Positions 23,027 to 34,268 of a stretch of DNA of 64,000 nt are shown one piece after another (position 1 is the stretch's first letter; every line of letters begins with the position of its first letter). Position numbers and translations under genes: made by a program. Origin of the DNA: Lasiosphaeria ovina (taxonomy: Eukaryota > Ascomycota > Sordariomycetes > Sordariales > Lasiosphaeriaceae); contig JAULSN010000002.1 in the NCBI GenBank assembly GCA_033439765.1, positions 2,294,001-2,358,000 of the forward strand, given 5' to 3'. The notes below the pieces were generated by a model. The model was not told where the DNA came from. It did no database searches and saw nothing but the letters and a program-made list of their open reading frames with translations.

Positions 23027-24243
23027 AGATGAGGATCCCATGTTGAGGAGAATAGTCTGAGGGGATTTGTACATGTACATGGCAAGGGCCAAGGAGCCTT
23101 GTTTGGTGTTTCTGCCGCTCGTCACGTATATAGTCGACCATCTCGTACATACATACATAGGCACCTATCGTCAGTTAGTCAGTTTGCTATAATGTGCAGC
23201 ATTTGTTCCTATTGATTTTCTCTCTTGGTCCTCCAAGTTGCAGCGGTGAACAGACGCGATGAAAATGAAACAAGAAAAAGAGATAAAAATATACCGAGCA
23301 GTTTCAATCGAATTAGATTCACTCACCGACACCCATGAGACGGGTGGTACTGGTTTGCTCCGCCGCCGCCCGACGGTCTGGAAACGGGGAATTTACTGCA
23401 TGGAAACAAAAGACTTGGAAGCGGCCTTCTGCTTGGCAGACCGAGAGCCCCTTGGTGTGATTTCCATTTTCCACAGGGAGCCAATGGGGCGCCGAGACGG
23501 GGAGGTCCCACCGCCAAGCTCGCCTTGCATGGCATGGCTTGCTTCCCCACAAAATCATTCTCTCCAGTAAACGGCGCCCCACCACTCCACACGCCACACC
23601 CCCTTTTTCATTTTTAGGGAAGGAGCGAAGAGAAGAAGGGAGAGTCCTGAAACACTTGAAGCCGACCGCTTTTGAATGGGATGACTGTTCATTCGCTCCG
23701 CCGGCGCCACCTCGAAATGGGCAGCATTCTGCATCTCGGCCAATGCGGCTCCATCATCGCGAGATGGGAAACATGAACAGCCTTGTGCCCCCATTTCCCT
23801 TGGCAGCCACTCAACGCCTCGTCCGGCCCAGAGAACCACGGCGTCGTCGTCTGTCGTCTGTTGATCTTGCTCTCCCCCCGGCCAGCAGATTGGATAGGTC
23901 GGACCGAAACCCCCCAACGGGGATTGCCTCGATTCATCTCTTCGCACATGACAGCTTTTTGTTTGTGTGTGGTAATCTCGCCCGTTTTCCTCTCACTTTT
24001 GTTTGGTCAATCTGTGTACATAGAAAGAAGGTAGCATGGCACGTCTCGTTATATATCAAGGAGAATAGCAATGCCACAACTCCGAGTTTGTCTTTGGACC
24101 TCGCAGTCTTCGCCTTTCGTCGCTCATTTCTTTCCCGTCTTCCCGTCGCTCTTTACCTAGCTCCCGCGGTGTACTCGCTCCCCCGAGTGTTTGCCGCAGC
24201 CATTCATTCATTTCTTTCTTTCTTTTATTTGCCACGTTGAGCA
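23027..24243. promoter_or_regulatory. Intergenic region 5' of the putative GPI-protein gene
   Basis: The first part is the 3' flank of the GH64 gene and includes a GTACATGTACATG motif at about 23070. The last 200 nt look like a promoter: a TTATATAT TATA-like box at about 24050-24057, about 190 nt before the ATG, then CT-rich sequence (about 24095-24235). No gene is evident; the 233-aa frame at 23539-24240 has no recognisable feature. Confidence 0.5.
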
Positions 24244-26213
24244 ATGTTTTCCCCCAAGGCTGCCGCCGCCCTCTTGTGGGCCGGCGTGCTTCTCACGCTG
24301 TGCTCGGCCTCGCCCGTCGAGGTCATCGCTGTGAAGAGGCCACAGCATGACCTCATGTTCAGGGAGGCGCTGGAGCTGGCCCACCACCCGCACCTCGACA
24401 AGCGGCTCGAGGCCGATTTCAGCATGGAGAAGGCGTGGGAAAACGAGGTTCTCTTTGCCGGGTAAGAGGCTTGCTTATTGTCAAGCCCAGAGAAAAAGAA
24501 AAAAAGAAAAAAAAGCTAACCGTTGTCATGTCACACTAGGTCGTGGGTCAACTCGGACGCGGCCATCGGCATCACCGACACCGTGTCGCTGTCCGTCGTG
24601 TGCGTCGACTGCTGGACCAAGGGCACCGTCACCGCCAAGCTCCTCGAAGACTTGTTCGACCCCAGCGTCCGCCTTGAGTTCTCCGCCGTCGAGGCCTACG
24701 TCGACGTCGCCGTTGCCGTCACCTCGGGCGCCACGTACTCGGTCAACCTCTTCACCTCCAACTCCCCCGTCGGGCTCGGCTTTCCGGGCTTCAGCGTCGG
24801 CCTTGTCTTTTACGTCGATCTCGTCTTCAGCCTGACCGCCGCCGTCGACCTCGAAGGCGGCTTCTACGTCAAGGTGGCCGACGGCGCGTTCCTCGAGGCC
24901 AGCGTGTTTGGCGGCGAGATTACCAAGTCATTCTTGTGGGTTCTTTGCTGCCACCAAGCCAAGGTTTATTCGTCAGTCTTGCTTACCCCATTTCCAGTGA
25001 CGGGCTCAGCAGCAAGTCCCTACCGGTCACCGTCAGGGCCGGCTCGGCCACCTTCAAGGCCGACCTCCGCCTCCGCGTGCAGTGCGGTGCCGAGACGGAT
25101 ATCGCCGTGTTTGGTATTGGGGCGGGCGCCGAGCTGGGCATCTACGCGAACCTGATCGAGTTTGTGGCCGTCCTCGAGTCGACGCCGACGTGCCTGCTGC
25201 AGAGCCGCGAGTGGTGGGATCTCAACGTCGGCGCCTTTGCCCACCTCGACGTCGTCGTCGACTACAAGACCATCGGCGCCATCCCCACCGTGTCCACCAC
25301 CCTCCTCACCGCGCCCACGCTCACCCAGTGCTGGGTGGCGAGAAGCGCAGCTCAGAGCGGCAGCCCTCCATCTGTCAGCGTCTCGCTAGGTGTTCCGTCG
25401 GGTATCCCTGCGAATTCGGCTGCCAGCTCGAGCTGCGAAGACAGTGCGTCGACATCCGGCAGCACCGCCATCCACACTGTCGCTCCTTCGGTTCCGGCGA
25501 CGCTGCCGTCGTCCCTGTCGCTGCCAGCGCCGTCGGGTGCGCCCGGCTCCGTGCCCAGCAACTCGTCGGCTCTCTACCCCACCACCTCTTCCGGCAGCGG
25601 CAGCGGCAGCGGCAGCGGCAGCGGCGAAGTTGTCACGTCGACCGTGTACACGACAACCATGTACACCATCACCAGCTGCGCGGCCACGGTGCCCAACTGC
25701 CCGGCGTCGCTGCAGAGCGAGATCATCGTGACCAAGACGGCCGCCGTGGCGGACTCGACCTCGACGCCCACCACCATTACCCCAGCATCCGCGGCGACGG
25801 CACCATCCCAGGGCACTGCCACGGTAGTCGTCATCACCGACGTCACAGTCTTGGTCCCCTGCGCGACGCCCGTCGTCGAGACGTTTGTCCCCCCCAGCAG
25901 CTATGCTACTTCTCCTGCATCGCAGAAAATTACCGTGGCGGCAGCGGCGGTCGTTGTTGCGTCTGCTGCTGCTTCTGCTGCTGCTGTGCCATACCCTTCG
26001 ACTATCTCATCGGCGGTGGCTACAGCAACAGCGCAGGGCCCGCCGCCGCCCGTGGCTCCGTGGTACCGCCCGAGCAACGGGACGTCGGCCGTTTCGAACA
26101 CGACGGCGTCGGCGCCGATCCAGACCGCTGGGGCATCGGGTCAGACGTGGAGGAGCGGCCGGGTCTTGTTTGCTGCTGCCGCTGTTGCAGGAGCCTTGTT
26201 GGTGCCGTTGTGA
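24244..26213 (+). CDS. Secreted, Ser/Thr-rich putative GPI-anchored surface protein
   Basis: The biochemical function is unknown. Exons 24244-24461, 24540-24935 and 24998-26213 keep frame and give 609 aa; intron 2 has a GTGGGT donor, chosen because it joins KSFF to DGLSSKSLPVTV. A signal peptide is clear at 1-22 (LLWAGVLLTLCSAS). KR at 31-32 and 53-54 could be Kex2-type sites. Residues 74 to about 370 form a beta-rich Cys-containing domain (SVVCVDCWTKG, VFYVDLVFSLTAAVDLEGGFYVK, STPTCLLQSREWWDLNVGAFAHLDVVVDY). I recall similar uncharacterised proteins in related fungi but give no family number. A Ser/Thr/Ala/Pro-rich stalk follows, with a Gly-Ser repeat and TVYTTTMYTITSC, and the C-terminus is hydrophobic (VLFAAAAVAGALLVPL), as GPI signals are. 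The downstream sequence is a TC-rich UTR. Confidence 0.86.
25592..25624 (+). repeat. (GGCAGC)n coding repeat, five copies
   Basis: This codes for a Gly-Ser run in the stalk of the putative GPI protein, a flexible linker. It is in frame, with period six. Confidence 0.9.
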
Positions 26214-27510
26214 GAGGGGTCTCCTTGCTCCCCCTCTTCTTTTTTTTCTTCCTCTTCTTTTTTTTCTTCCTCTTCTTTTTGTGTTGCGCCTTAAATGGAA
26301 CTGCAGCACACTGAAATAATAGAATTCAATACCTACCTAATGAGCCCTTGTGCACAGCTTGGTGATGTGTCGATGCTAGCAAGTTCGTTGTTTCCTTCGA
26401 ATAATAAAGAGCCAAGCTATGATGTTGGGTAAACAACCCAAGGGAGGAAATGATTGGAACTTTTGTAGTTTTCTCTTTCCTCCAAATCGCTCTTCTGGCT
26501 GTAAAATCCAGAACTTCTCAATTGGGAAGGGACCACATGTAAAGAACAGCCCACCCCCCGGTGTAGAAACCCCCCACAGCCCGTCAACCCCACAACACCG
26601 TTCCGCGGCTGAGTGGGTACGGATCGCCAATTGGTGACGCAATCGAGCAGCGGTTGGAGAAAGCCCCACCAACGTCATCAGGGGGATGCCCTTATTACTC
26701 GACAGCTTTAACCAACTACCTCCTTAGTCCCTTCAAATTTGGCCCCGTCGTTACGTTATCTGCGCAAAAGTGCGTGCGTGCGTCAACAGATCAAGCATTC
26801 CCGTTCCAGCGGCAGAAAAAGCTTGTTTTGTGTCTGGCACTGTACGTATTATGTCTCTTACACTACTACTGACTGTACGATACCTATATGCCAGAGGTAC
26901 ATACATACCAGCTGGGACATGCCTTGGTGCTCAAACAACAATGCCCTCCCTACACAGTGATATCATGACTGAGAGAGGCCGGTACACTGCGGCCATGTCC
27001 GGGAATACAAGCCCGCTCCAAGACATTCGCCGCAGTTTGACACAGAGAGTCGGGCCGTGGTTGGGCCAGTCCAGTGTCCGCTCAAAGGACCGGTACGTGC
27101 TAGCACAGTTGGCAAGAAATACCGTACATTGCTTAGCTCCCATCCTATCATTGTGGATTATGGATTACCTTACGATGTCCCTCCCTCCGTGTTTTAGTGG
27201 TTGGTCACGCCCCAGTCTGGCGACAAAGACGACGTCACACCTCCATCCGCCCTCCAGCGTATGGCGAAGGAATGAGGTAGTGTAGTTGTGTGCTGCCCGC
27301 CCGCCCGCTCGCTCGCCCGCCGTCATAAAAGCAATCTCCCGTTTCGCTTTGCACTTGGTAAAGCCTCCTGCAACCTACCTTGAACTTCTGCTGCTCTTCT
27401 CTCTCTCACCTTGCACCGCCCGCCAAGCTATCTACTAGCCTACCAATAGACCAACTCCGGCTTCATCGCCTACCTACCCAAACATTGTCGAGGTCTGCGC
27501 AAAACTCGCC
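26214..27510. other. Intergenic region before the disordered-protein gene
   Basis: It starts with a pyrimidine-rich 3' flank in which a roughly 20-nt TTCTTTTTTTTCTTCCTC unit is duplicated (26238-26280). No gene was seen on either strand in the rest. Near 27295-27325 a CCCGCCCG(CTCG) run precedes the probable promoter of the next gene, whose 5' UTR is CT-rich. Confidence 0.45.
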
Positions 27511-28666
27511 ATGGAGACCATCAACAACATGGCGTCAGCTGCCGCCAACAAGATCTGGGGCACTCCTGAATCCAAGGAAGAGCCAATCTCGGGCCGCTCT
27601 GGCAACGTCGGAAAGGGAGAGCCTTATGACGCCGGTAACATTGGTTGTGGGTCACGTCCCTTTAGATGTCGCTTTGTATAAAGCACTCTATCCTCCTCAC
27701 CGGCCGTGCCAGCTGACCCGACAATGCCATGCAGAGTAAAACACGCACTGCTTGCTGCCAGACTAGACTAGCCTCCCTACGTCACACTAACCCCTAAATT
27801 CCCTGCCACCAGAACACAAGGAGTACACCGACGACACTCCCAGCACGCCGTCCAAAGAGACGCCGTCCACGACAACAGCATCAACCAGCAAGTTGGACTC
27901 CGAGCTCCCGACCCACGCCGCCGTGCAGTCCGAGATGCAGCCCAAGGACCCCAACCCGACGGCGGTCAAGGACTCGTCGACGGCCGCCGGCGACAGCACC
28001 AAGGCACAGAACGACGTGCGCGATCCCGCGGACCCTGCCACGCACCACGACAAGGCCGCCGCCAAGGAGAACGTCGACGACACCACCGACGGGCTCGACG
28101 TCGGCGACAACCCGGACAAGCTCGACGGGCCCGGCCCGCGCCCGCTCGAGGACGTCGCCAGGGACAACGGCGGAGACGCCGCCAAGGTTGCCCGTTCGTC
28201 AGACGGCAAAGTAGGAGGAGCAACCGATGCAGACGACAGCAGCGAAGACGGCGCCCAGAGTACCAGCCACGGCGAGGGCACCGGCGAGCAGTATGTCAAG
28301 TCGTCCGGCCTCAAGGCCGACGGCGGCGACTTTGACGCGTCGGTCCCCGGCGCCGGCCGCGAAGCTGATCGTAGGCGAACCCCCCCTCCCCCTCCTTTGT
28401 CCCTCCTCTCTCCCAACTCCGTCCACTAACTTTTTCAAGGCCTCCTCGAGGAGAAGGGCGTGCACAAGGACGGCCCCAACGGCGGCATCGTCCCCAACAG
28501 CAATGACCACAGCGACAGCACGGCCACGCCGGCTGCGCACACCAATGGTTCTGCTGCTCACCCCAGCGGCTCCTCCCCCGCCTCGCCGACCAAGGAGAAG
28601 ACCAGCCTCAAGACCAAGATCAAGGCTAAGCTGCACATGCACTCGTCGTCGTCGACGACGGAGTAG
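27511..28666 (+). CDS. Hydrophilic, intrinsically disordered LEA-like protein
   Basis: No known catalytic domain. Exons 27511-27643, 27813-28370 and 28440-28666 give 305 aa. The second intron (GTAGGC donor, CTAAC branch) joins GREAD to RLLEEKG. The donor of intron 1 is uncertain: GTTGTG at 27644 keeps DAGNIEHKEY, while GTAACA at 27635 would remove three residues without changing frame. The protein is dominated by Asp, Lys, Ser, Thr, Ala and Gly, with no membrane segment or signal peptide. An N-terminal motif (MASAAANKIWGTPESKEEP) and a C-terminal lysine-rich helix (EKTSLKTKIKAKLHMHSSS) are the most ordered parts. This composition resembles stress-related LEA/hydrophilin proteins; a desiccation or heat role is only a guess. 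Confidence 0.82.
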
Positions 28667-29338
28667 GTCTGTCTCTTTTTTTTGTTAAAGGTTTAAAGGG
28701 GGGGGGGGGGTTGCGTTCCTATCAATCAAACAGGGATTTTTGTGTTTCGACTAGGTCTAGGTCATGAGCAATGGACGAGGAGTTGGTTTTTTCTTTTTTC
28801 ATCCTTCTGTCCTTCTGGCACGACCCTGCGCTGTGTACTATTGCTATTGCTATTAGTGAATGCCAATAGGGGAACAAAGTCTTTGAGAACAAGGGTGCTC
28901 TCGTGAGGCCGCCGTCACGTCGTGTGGTTTATTCCTGTAGGTTGAAGCGGGATGGTGTTGAAAAAATAAGGAATAACTGAGTTTGGCCTAAAAGCTACCT
29001 AATTGCTCGTATAAGTTTGGGTGCTTGGTCCGCAGCTTGGATATGCGGCAAGTGTTCGTTCATGAGAATACCACCACGTGCCAGTCGTAGCTGCTGATAA
29101 AGAGCGGCACCGTTTCCTTCTCACCCCTTTACTTCCATTCCTTTTTTTTTTTTCACCTCTTACAACCTAGGCTAGAGCCAATGATGGATTAATCCAATTC
29201 ACTATATTATTTGCTGTCTCTGTGATGATTGAAAATGAAATGAATTAAGAGTCTACGCCTTAAGCTGAGTTTGGGCTGAGCGAGAAGTCGATTTTTGGGC
29301 TACCATACTTAATACCCCGGCCCAGGTAATAATCAGCA
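28667..29338. other. Convergent 3' intergenic region
   Basis: This separates the LEA-like gene (plus) from the ankyrin gene (minus). It includes a run of 13 G at 28698-28710 and a poly-T tract near 29140-29152. No gene was seen. Confidence 0.55.
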
Positions 29339-30258
29339 TCACATGACAACGCAGGTGTCGTCCTTTGGTATGTCCTGCCGGGAGTCGAGGGCCTGGACGA
29401 CGACGGCCCATTCCTTCTCGCCGACATCCTTTCCTGCCTTTGCCTTGGCGACGTCCAAGGGCGTCTTGCCGTCCTTGTTCCTAGCATTCAGGCTGGCGCC
29501 GTTCTTGCGGAGCCAGACGGCCGACTTCTTCAGTTTCTGCTCGGCAGCGAAGTGCAGCGGCGCCCAGCCCCTCGGGTCGACGGCATCGAGGTCGGCGCCC
29601 TTCTCGCGCAGCAGCGCCATGACGGGCTCCGACTCGCCCAGGGCCGCCCTGTGGATCGGCGCCAGGCCGTGTCTGTTCTTGCGCGTGGCGCTAAAGCCTT
29701 CCCTCAGCATGAAGTGCCTGGCGACGTCCATGGCGCTGCGCTCGCAGGCGCAGAGGAACGCGTCCCAGCCGGGCACGCCCTCGGCCGAACCCGCGTCGTC
29801 CGCGCCTGCTGTGCCCATAAGGCGACGTCCGCGCCTGCTGTGCCCATGAGGTACTTGACGACGTCGAGGTGGTTGGAACCCGCTGCCCATGACGACGGGC
29901 GTGCCGCCGGTGCCGAACCACGCGGGCTTCTTGGCGTAAATGTCGGCCTTGGCCCCGGCCGCGACGAGCCGCTTGACGATGTCCAGGTGCCCGCCTTCTG
30001 CTGCCCAGTTCACCGCGCTCCCGTCGCCGGGCAGGAACCCCCACCCGACGTCCATGCGGACGTCCAGAGACGCGCCGCGGCCGATCAAGGCGTCCACGAC
30101 GGCCTTGTGCCCGGCCTTTGCTGCTCTGCCGAGCGCCGTCCAGCCTCCGTGTTGACGTCGATGTGGATGCCGTCGTCGAGGAGTTTGTTGACTGCAGCTG
30201 CCGTGCCTTCTTCTGCCGCCTTTACTAGCTTTTCGGCCGACTCTTTATCTTTCTTCAT
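29339..30258 (-). pseudogene. Ankyrin-repeat protein gene with multiple frameshifts
   Basis: The reading frame begins MKKDKESAEKLVKAAEEG at 30258 and shows ankyrin signatures throughout, but in more than one frame. After DDGIHIDVNTE (about 30150) the ankyrin consensus GWTALGRAAKAGHKAVVDALI continues in another frame and leads into the main open frame (from 30097). Near 29890 the segment NHLDVVKYLMG is again in another frame. A 29-nt tandem duplication at about 29791-29848 then returns to the main frame, which ends DDTCVVM at 29339. The later repeats are clean (GLAPIHRAALGESEPVMALL, GWAPLHFAAEQKLKKSAVWL, DGKTPLDVAKAKAGKD). I found no introns that fix the frame. It is either a decaying gene or a spot of sequencing error. 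If intact it would be a soluble protein of about 300 aa with five to six ankyrin repeats. Confidence 0.72.
29791..29848. repeat. 29-nt tandem duplication inside the ankyrin gene
   Basis: Two adjacent copies share CGTCCGCGCCTGCTGTGCC and a few more bases, with a period of 29 nt. Since 29 is not a multiple of three, the duplication shifts the reading frame of the ankyrin gene. Confidence 0.85.
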
Positions 30259-31463
30259 TGGGCGCTATGCGGTTGGGACTGCCGAGGTCCTCGGCACCGG
30301 CGTCGATGTTGTCGTGCTGGTGGTGGTGGATCCCACTGGTGTTGCTTGAGCTGGGGGCTGTGATAGGGTGGGTGTAGGCGTGCTGGAGGGCGAATCGATC
30401 AGAACAGACCGTACGGCCCCCTAAACCCACATCTGTCGAAAGGCTGGCTGCGGGGCTCAGGCTGCGTGAGGTCTGGACACTCAGGGCAAGTCTTTGGACC
30501 TTGAATTAGGGAGCTTATCTCAGCCCGTTTTTTCAGGTTCCTTGGACACCTCCATCCACCACACCAATTTTGTATATGGCGGCCTCGTACGGATACTTGG
30601 TGTTTTGTCTAGACTAGCCTGAGCTGAGGCACCGACGGAAAGCGGTGCCTAGCAACAACAACGGAGGTGAGGCAATTCAGGAGACGGAAGGCCCCCGCTT
30701 ATGAGCCATGATGCAGGTTAGAGCTAGCGTAGATTAATTCAATTCAATCAAGTCAAGTCAAGTCATTATTCCCCGTCTTCGCCGTAATCAAGATGAATGA
30801 ATGAACGCGAGCGGATAATGAAAACGAGAATGAACATGGAAAACCTCTCCCTGCCTGTGGTTATCACCAAGTAATTAATTAGGAGAAGCGAGATAGTTCA
30901 ATAAATCGCCCATGCTAATTGAATCAAGTCGGGTGATATCCTGATGAATAGGCAGGCGTCTGCAATTGTCTTGGGACTGTTTCTACGGTACGTACAGAAA
31001 TGGATTACGAATGATGTGTCGCACAGTTGCCCATGTGGGCGCCTGATTGGCTGTTGGCCGCGCGGCCTGGGCCAAACCACGAGATCGCCGCAGAGCCCGA
31101 CGGCTGTGACCTATTATGTCAGAGTAAAGCAAATCGTGGCTGCCTTCTGCGCCTCCGACCTCCTCCTCCACTCCCCTCACCTTTCCCACTTTGTTAATTA
31201 GCGGCATATTCGGTTCTGTTCTTTGACGACGGCGGGGCTTGTGAGCCGGTTATTTATCATCAGGTTCTCAGACTTTTGTCATCGCCTTGAAGAGACGGCT
31301 TTAATTCCAGTACCAAGCTTGTGCGTCGATTGAAATTCATCCATCGTTATTTTTGGACGTTGTTTCGCTTGTGCATCTGGCGTATGGGCGCCTTTGAAGG
31401 GGGCATTCTTGTCTTCTCTCGCGCATCTGAAATTTTAAGCACCAGACCATCACCTCGAGAGCA
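30259..31463. promoter_or_regulatory. Divergent upstream region between the ankyrin and SGNH genes
   Basis: Gene-free in my reading. It contains a short AATTC/AAGTC direct repeat at about 30735-30768. The promoters of both flanking genes should be here, but no clear TATA box or named factor site was found. Confidence 0.45.
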
Positions 31464-32796
31464 ATGCGACTGCGCGCGGCCTTTTTCGGCGCGCCTGTGG
31501 CCTGGGCGGCTACGGTAGTGCTGGGGCGACATGATGATGGTAGTGGTGGCCAGCAGCAGGTTCTGGGCGCAGGTGACAACAACGAGACTGCCCGAGTGAA
31601 TGGCTTCGTCGCCTTTGGCGACTCGTACAGCGCTGGCATCGGCACCAGAGTCGAGAATGGCACCGAGAACGCTTGTCGGCAGGGCGACGGGGCTTACCCG
31701 GAGCTCATCCATGGCGACATGGTGGCGGCGGCGCCGGCCGGGCGGAACGTGACGCTGCAGTTCCTCTCGTGCACGGGGGCGACGACGGACAACGTTCTGG
31801 CGGGCGGCGAGCGTTCGCAAATGGATGCCTTCAACGCGTCGGCCGCGGCCGGGTCCGACTTTGCGACGCTTAGCATCGGCGGCAACGACCTGGGCTTCTT
31901 CGACGTCATGAACGCCTGCGTCTTCCACTTCTACAGCTTCTACAGCGGCACCTGCCAGACGGCCCTCGAGGCCGCCGCCGCCCGCATCACCTCGCCCGAC
32001 TTTGAGCTGCGCCTGGGCCTCGTGCTGATGGAGATCCTCGACAAGGTGCGCTGGGAGAAGCGCACCAGCTTCTCCATTACCGTCACGGGCTACGCGCGCT
32101 TCTTCAATGCGGACACGGAGGAGTGCGACGACATGAGCCTGGGCGTCTGGTGGCCGCCGGCGCTTCTGGGGGGCCCGAAGATGCACCAGTCCATGAGGCG
32201 GCAGATGAACGAGCTCGTCGTGGCCGTCAACAAGAAGCTTCTCCGTGTTGTCAGTGATGTCAACAGCCGGTTCGCCAACCCAAGGGTCCTCTTTGTTGAC
32301 TACGACGCCGAGTTTGACGGCCACCGCTTCTGCGAGCCCGGCGTGTCCGAGCCCGACTACCTTCGCGCCGAGACCTGGTTCTTCCTGCCGGCCGGGCCTG
32401 ACAACGCCCAACCGGAGCCTGACACCGACACTCTTATCGCAAGCAACGCGCTCGAGCCTGACTCCCCGCTGGTCGACCCGAACAGCTGCCTGCCAGAGGC
32501 TGAGCGGTCGGGAGACTGGGGCGAGCTGGCTCTCTGCCTCATGGCGACGGCCAAGCAGAGGAATCCGTCTCTCGAGCTGCGCAACGACCTCCTCGTGACA
32601 AAAGACTCGATGTGGTACGTACCGACGTACTACGGCAAGACGTTCCACCCTGTAAGTGTTTGACGCTGGCAAAAGATCCCTGCGAGAGTGACCCCTTTGC
32701 AATTGCTGACTGGGCAACCATACCAACCAGCGCTCTCTCGGGCACGAGGCGATTCGGAAAAAGATTTACGAGGTATGGTTCGCAGGGAATAATTGA
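31464..32796 (+). CDS. Secreted SGNH/GDSL-type lipase or esterase
   Basis: A predicted extracellular serine hydrolase acting on ester bonds; the substrate is not known. Exons 31464-32651 and 32731-32796 give 417 aa; the intron (GTAAGT..CCAG) lies within the catalytic His block and joins KTFHP to RSLGHEAIRKKIYEVW. The N-terminus is a signal peptide (MRLRAAFFGAPVAWAATVVL). Block I is FGDSYSAGIG at 51-60 with nucleophile Ser54, the oxyanion block III is IGGNDLGF at about 138-145, and the His block is TFHP..LGH at about 393-401. Cys pairs (CRQGDGAYP, FLSCTGA, NACVF..GTCQT) suggest disulfides. Length and motif order fit fungal SGNH proteins of the lipolytic type. A 459-aa frame on the opposite strand is a shadow. 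Confidence 0.9.
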
Positions 32797-34268
32797 CGCT
32801 GGTAAGAGAGCTTGAGGGTCGACAGTGGTTTTAAATATGGCTTGTCGGTTGTTACTCTTAGTGGCTTGGAGCCTTGGGATATTTCGATTGCTGTTGGCAA
32901 GGCATCCGCAGATTCATTTGGGACATGAGCATTTTTGATACATGATTTCTTTGTTTTTCTATTCAGATACCCATCTATATATTAATACTCGGGTTTTGTT
33001 TCATGAATGCGACCTTGTCAATTAATTAAACACATGGGAGACCAATCGTGAATAATTTCAATTGTGATGGATGTATGGGATTTTGTCGGTGGGAGTCGTA
33101 AATATCGCCGTTAATCCGGATGCTGTGGAATTCGCTCGCTTTCCAAGGGCGGCAGATTTCTAATAAAAGGAAATGGAAGCCATAACGTTAATGGAGAATG
33201 AATGCTTTGTCGAATATCTATTACTGGTCGAGAACATATAACATGCCAGATGAATAAAAAGAATAAAAAGAACAATAAAAACGAGAATCGCAGGAATCAG
33301 AAAGGGCAAAAAGCTCAGCGCATGCTGCTGTAGACTGACGGCTTGAGAGCGCCCCCTCAAGTTTTCCAGGGAAGCATCAACCGGAAAGGACCGAGTACTA
33401 AGTTGCGTGGCTTCGTCTCGACACTATCAGGAAAGAAACCCCGTGAGTCAGTCCCAACAGCATATGCTTACGAAAAACCTAGTGCACCCCTCGGTGCGAC
33501 CGAACCTAGGGTTTTTCATAGCTAGTAGTGTGTGTGTGCGGGCCTGTCATTCCATGTTTGTTGAGCCAGTCGGGCCGGCGACGGCTGACCTTGACGATTC
33601 CTTCCGCGCGCCGTTAGAGCTTGGGACTTGGGACCGTGATAGCAAACTGGGAGAGGGAAACTCTGGGCTCAGAGCATAGGTGAAGGCTAAGGAAGATATG
33701 TTTTAGAGGCTTTCTTTTGAAAACCACCGCCAGTAGAGAGGCAGTCTTGATGTAATTGCGATTGATTAGCTCTTACCGAAGACAGCAGCAAAGAAACACA
33801 GTCAAAACGAGACGGTAGGTCCAGTGTAGCCGCAGGCAAGCAGGAATCCAACTTGCCGTGACGTTGGGCGAAGCATTTCAAATGAAGCTATCACGGTCCT
33901 TGGCGTGCCTTCCCGTTGACGTTGTGACCCGGTTTTCTTGTCAGTCACGGTTGCTAGCGCATCACTCACCACGCACGTGCTAACGCGTTGAGCGCACGGG
34001 CCACTTCAACGACTGGTGGTCAGCTACGCGGCTGCCTGTGAACCCCGCCCCACCATTGAATGAAGGCAGCGGGCGCGCTAGAACATTCAAATCCACATGT
34101 GCCCCGCCTGCATGTGGGTGGGCTTGCTTTCTGAAATTCTGCCAAAGTTTGACCCTTGCGGCGCAAAAGAGTGGTCAATTTTTATTTTATTCTGGCCGCC
34201 CTTTTTCTCTTGCAACCATCAACGCCCAAAAAAAAAAAACTCCAGCAGAGCAAGACAAGAGGACACAA
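32797..34268. promoter_or_regulatory. Intergenic region upstream of rae1
   Basis: AT-rich 3' flank of the SGNH gene (32930-33300, including short AATAAAAAG repeats), then gene-free DNA leading to the rae1 promoter. The last 60 nt before the rae1 ATG are rich in T, then in A/C. No RNA gene was recognised. Confidence 0.45.

Noticed and set aside
31347..32726. 459-aa frame opposite the SGNH lipase gene
   Set aside because: Mirror of a GC-ending codon pattern; the plus-strand frame has signal peptide, catalytic motifs and a matching splice.
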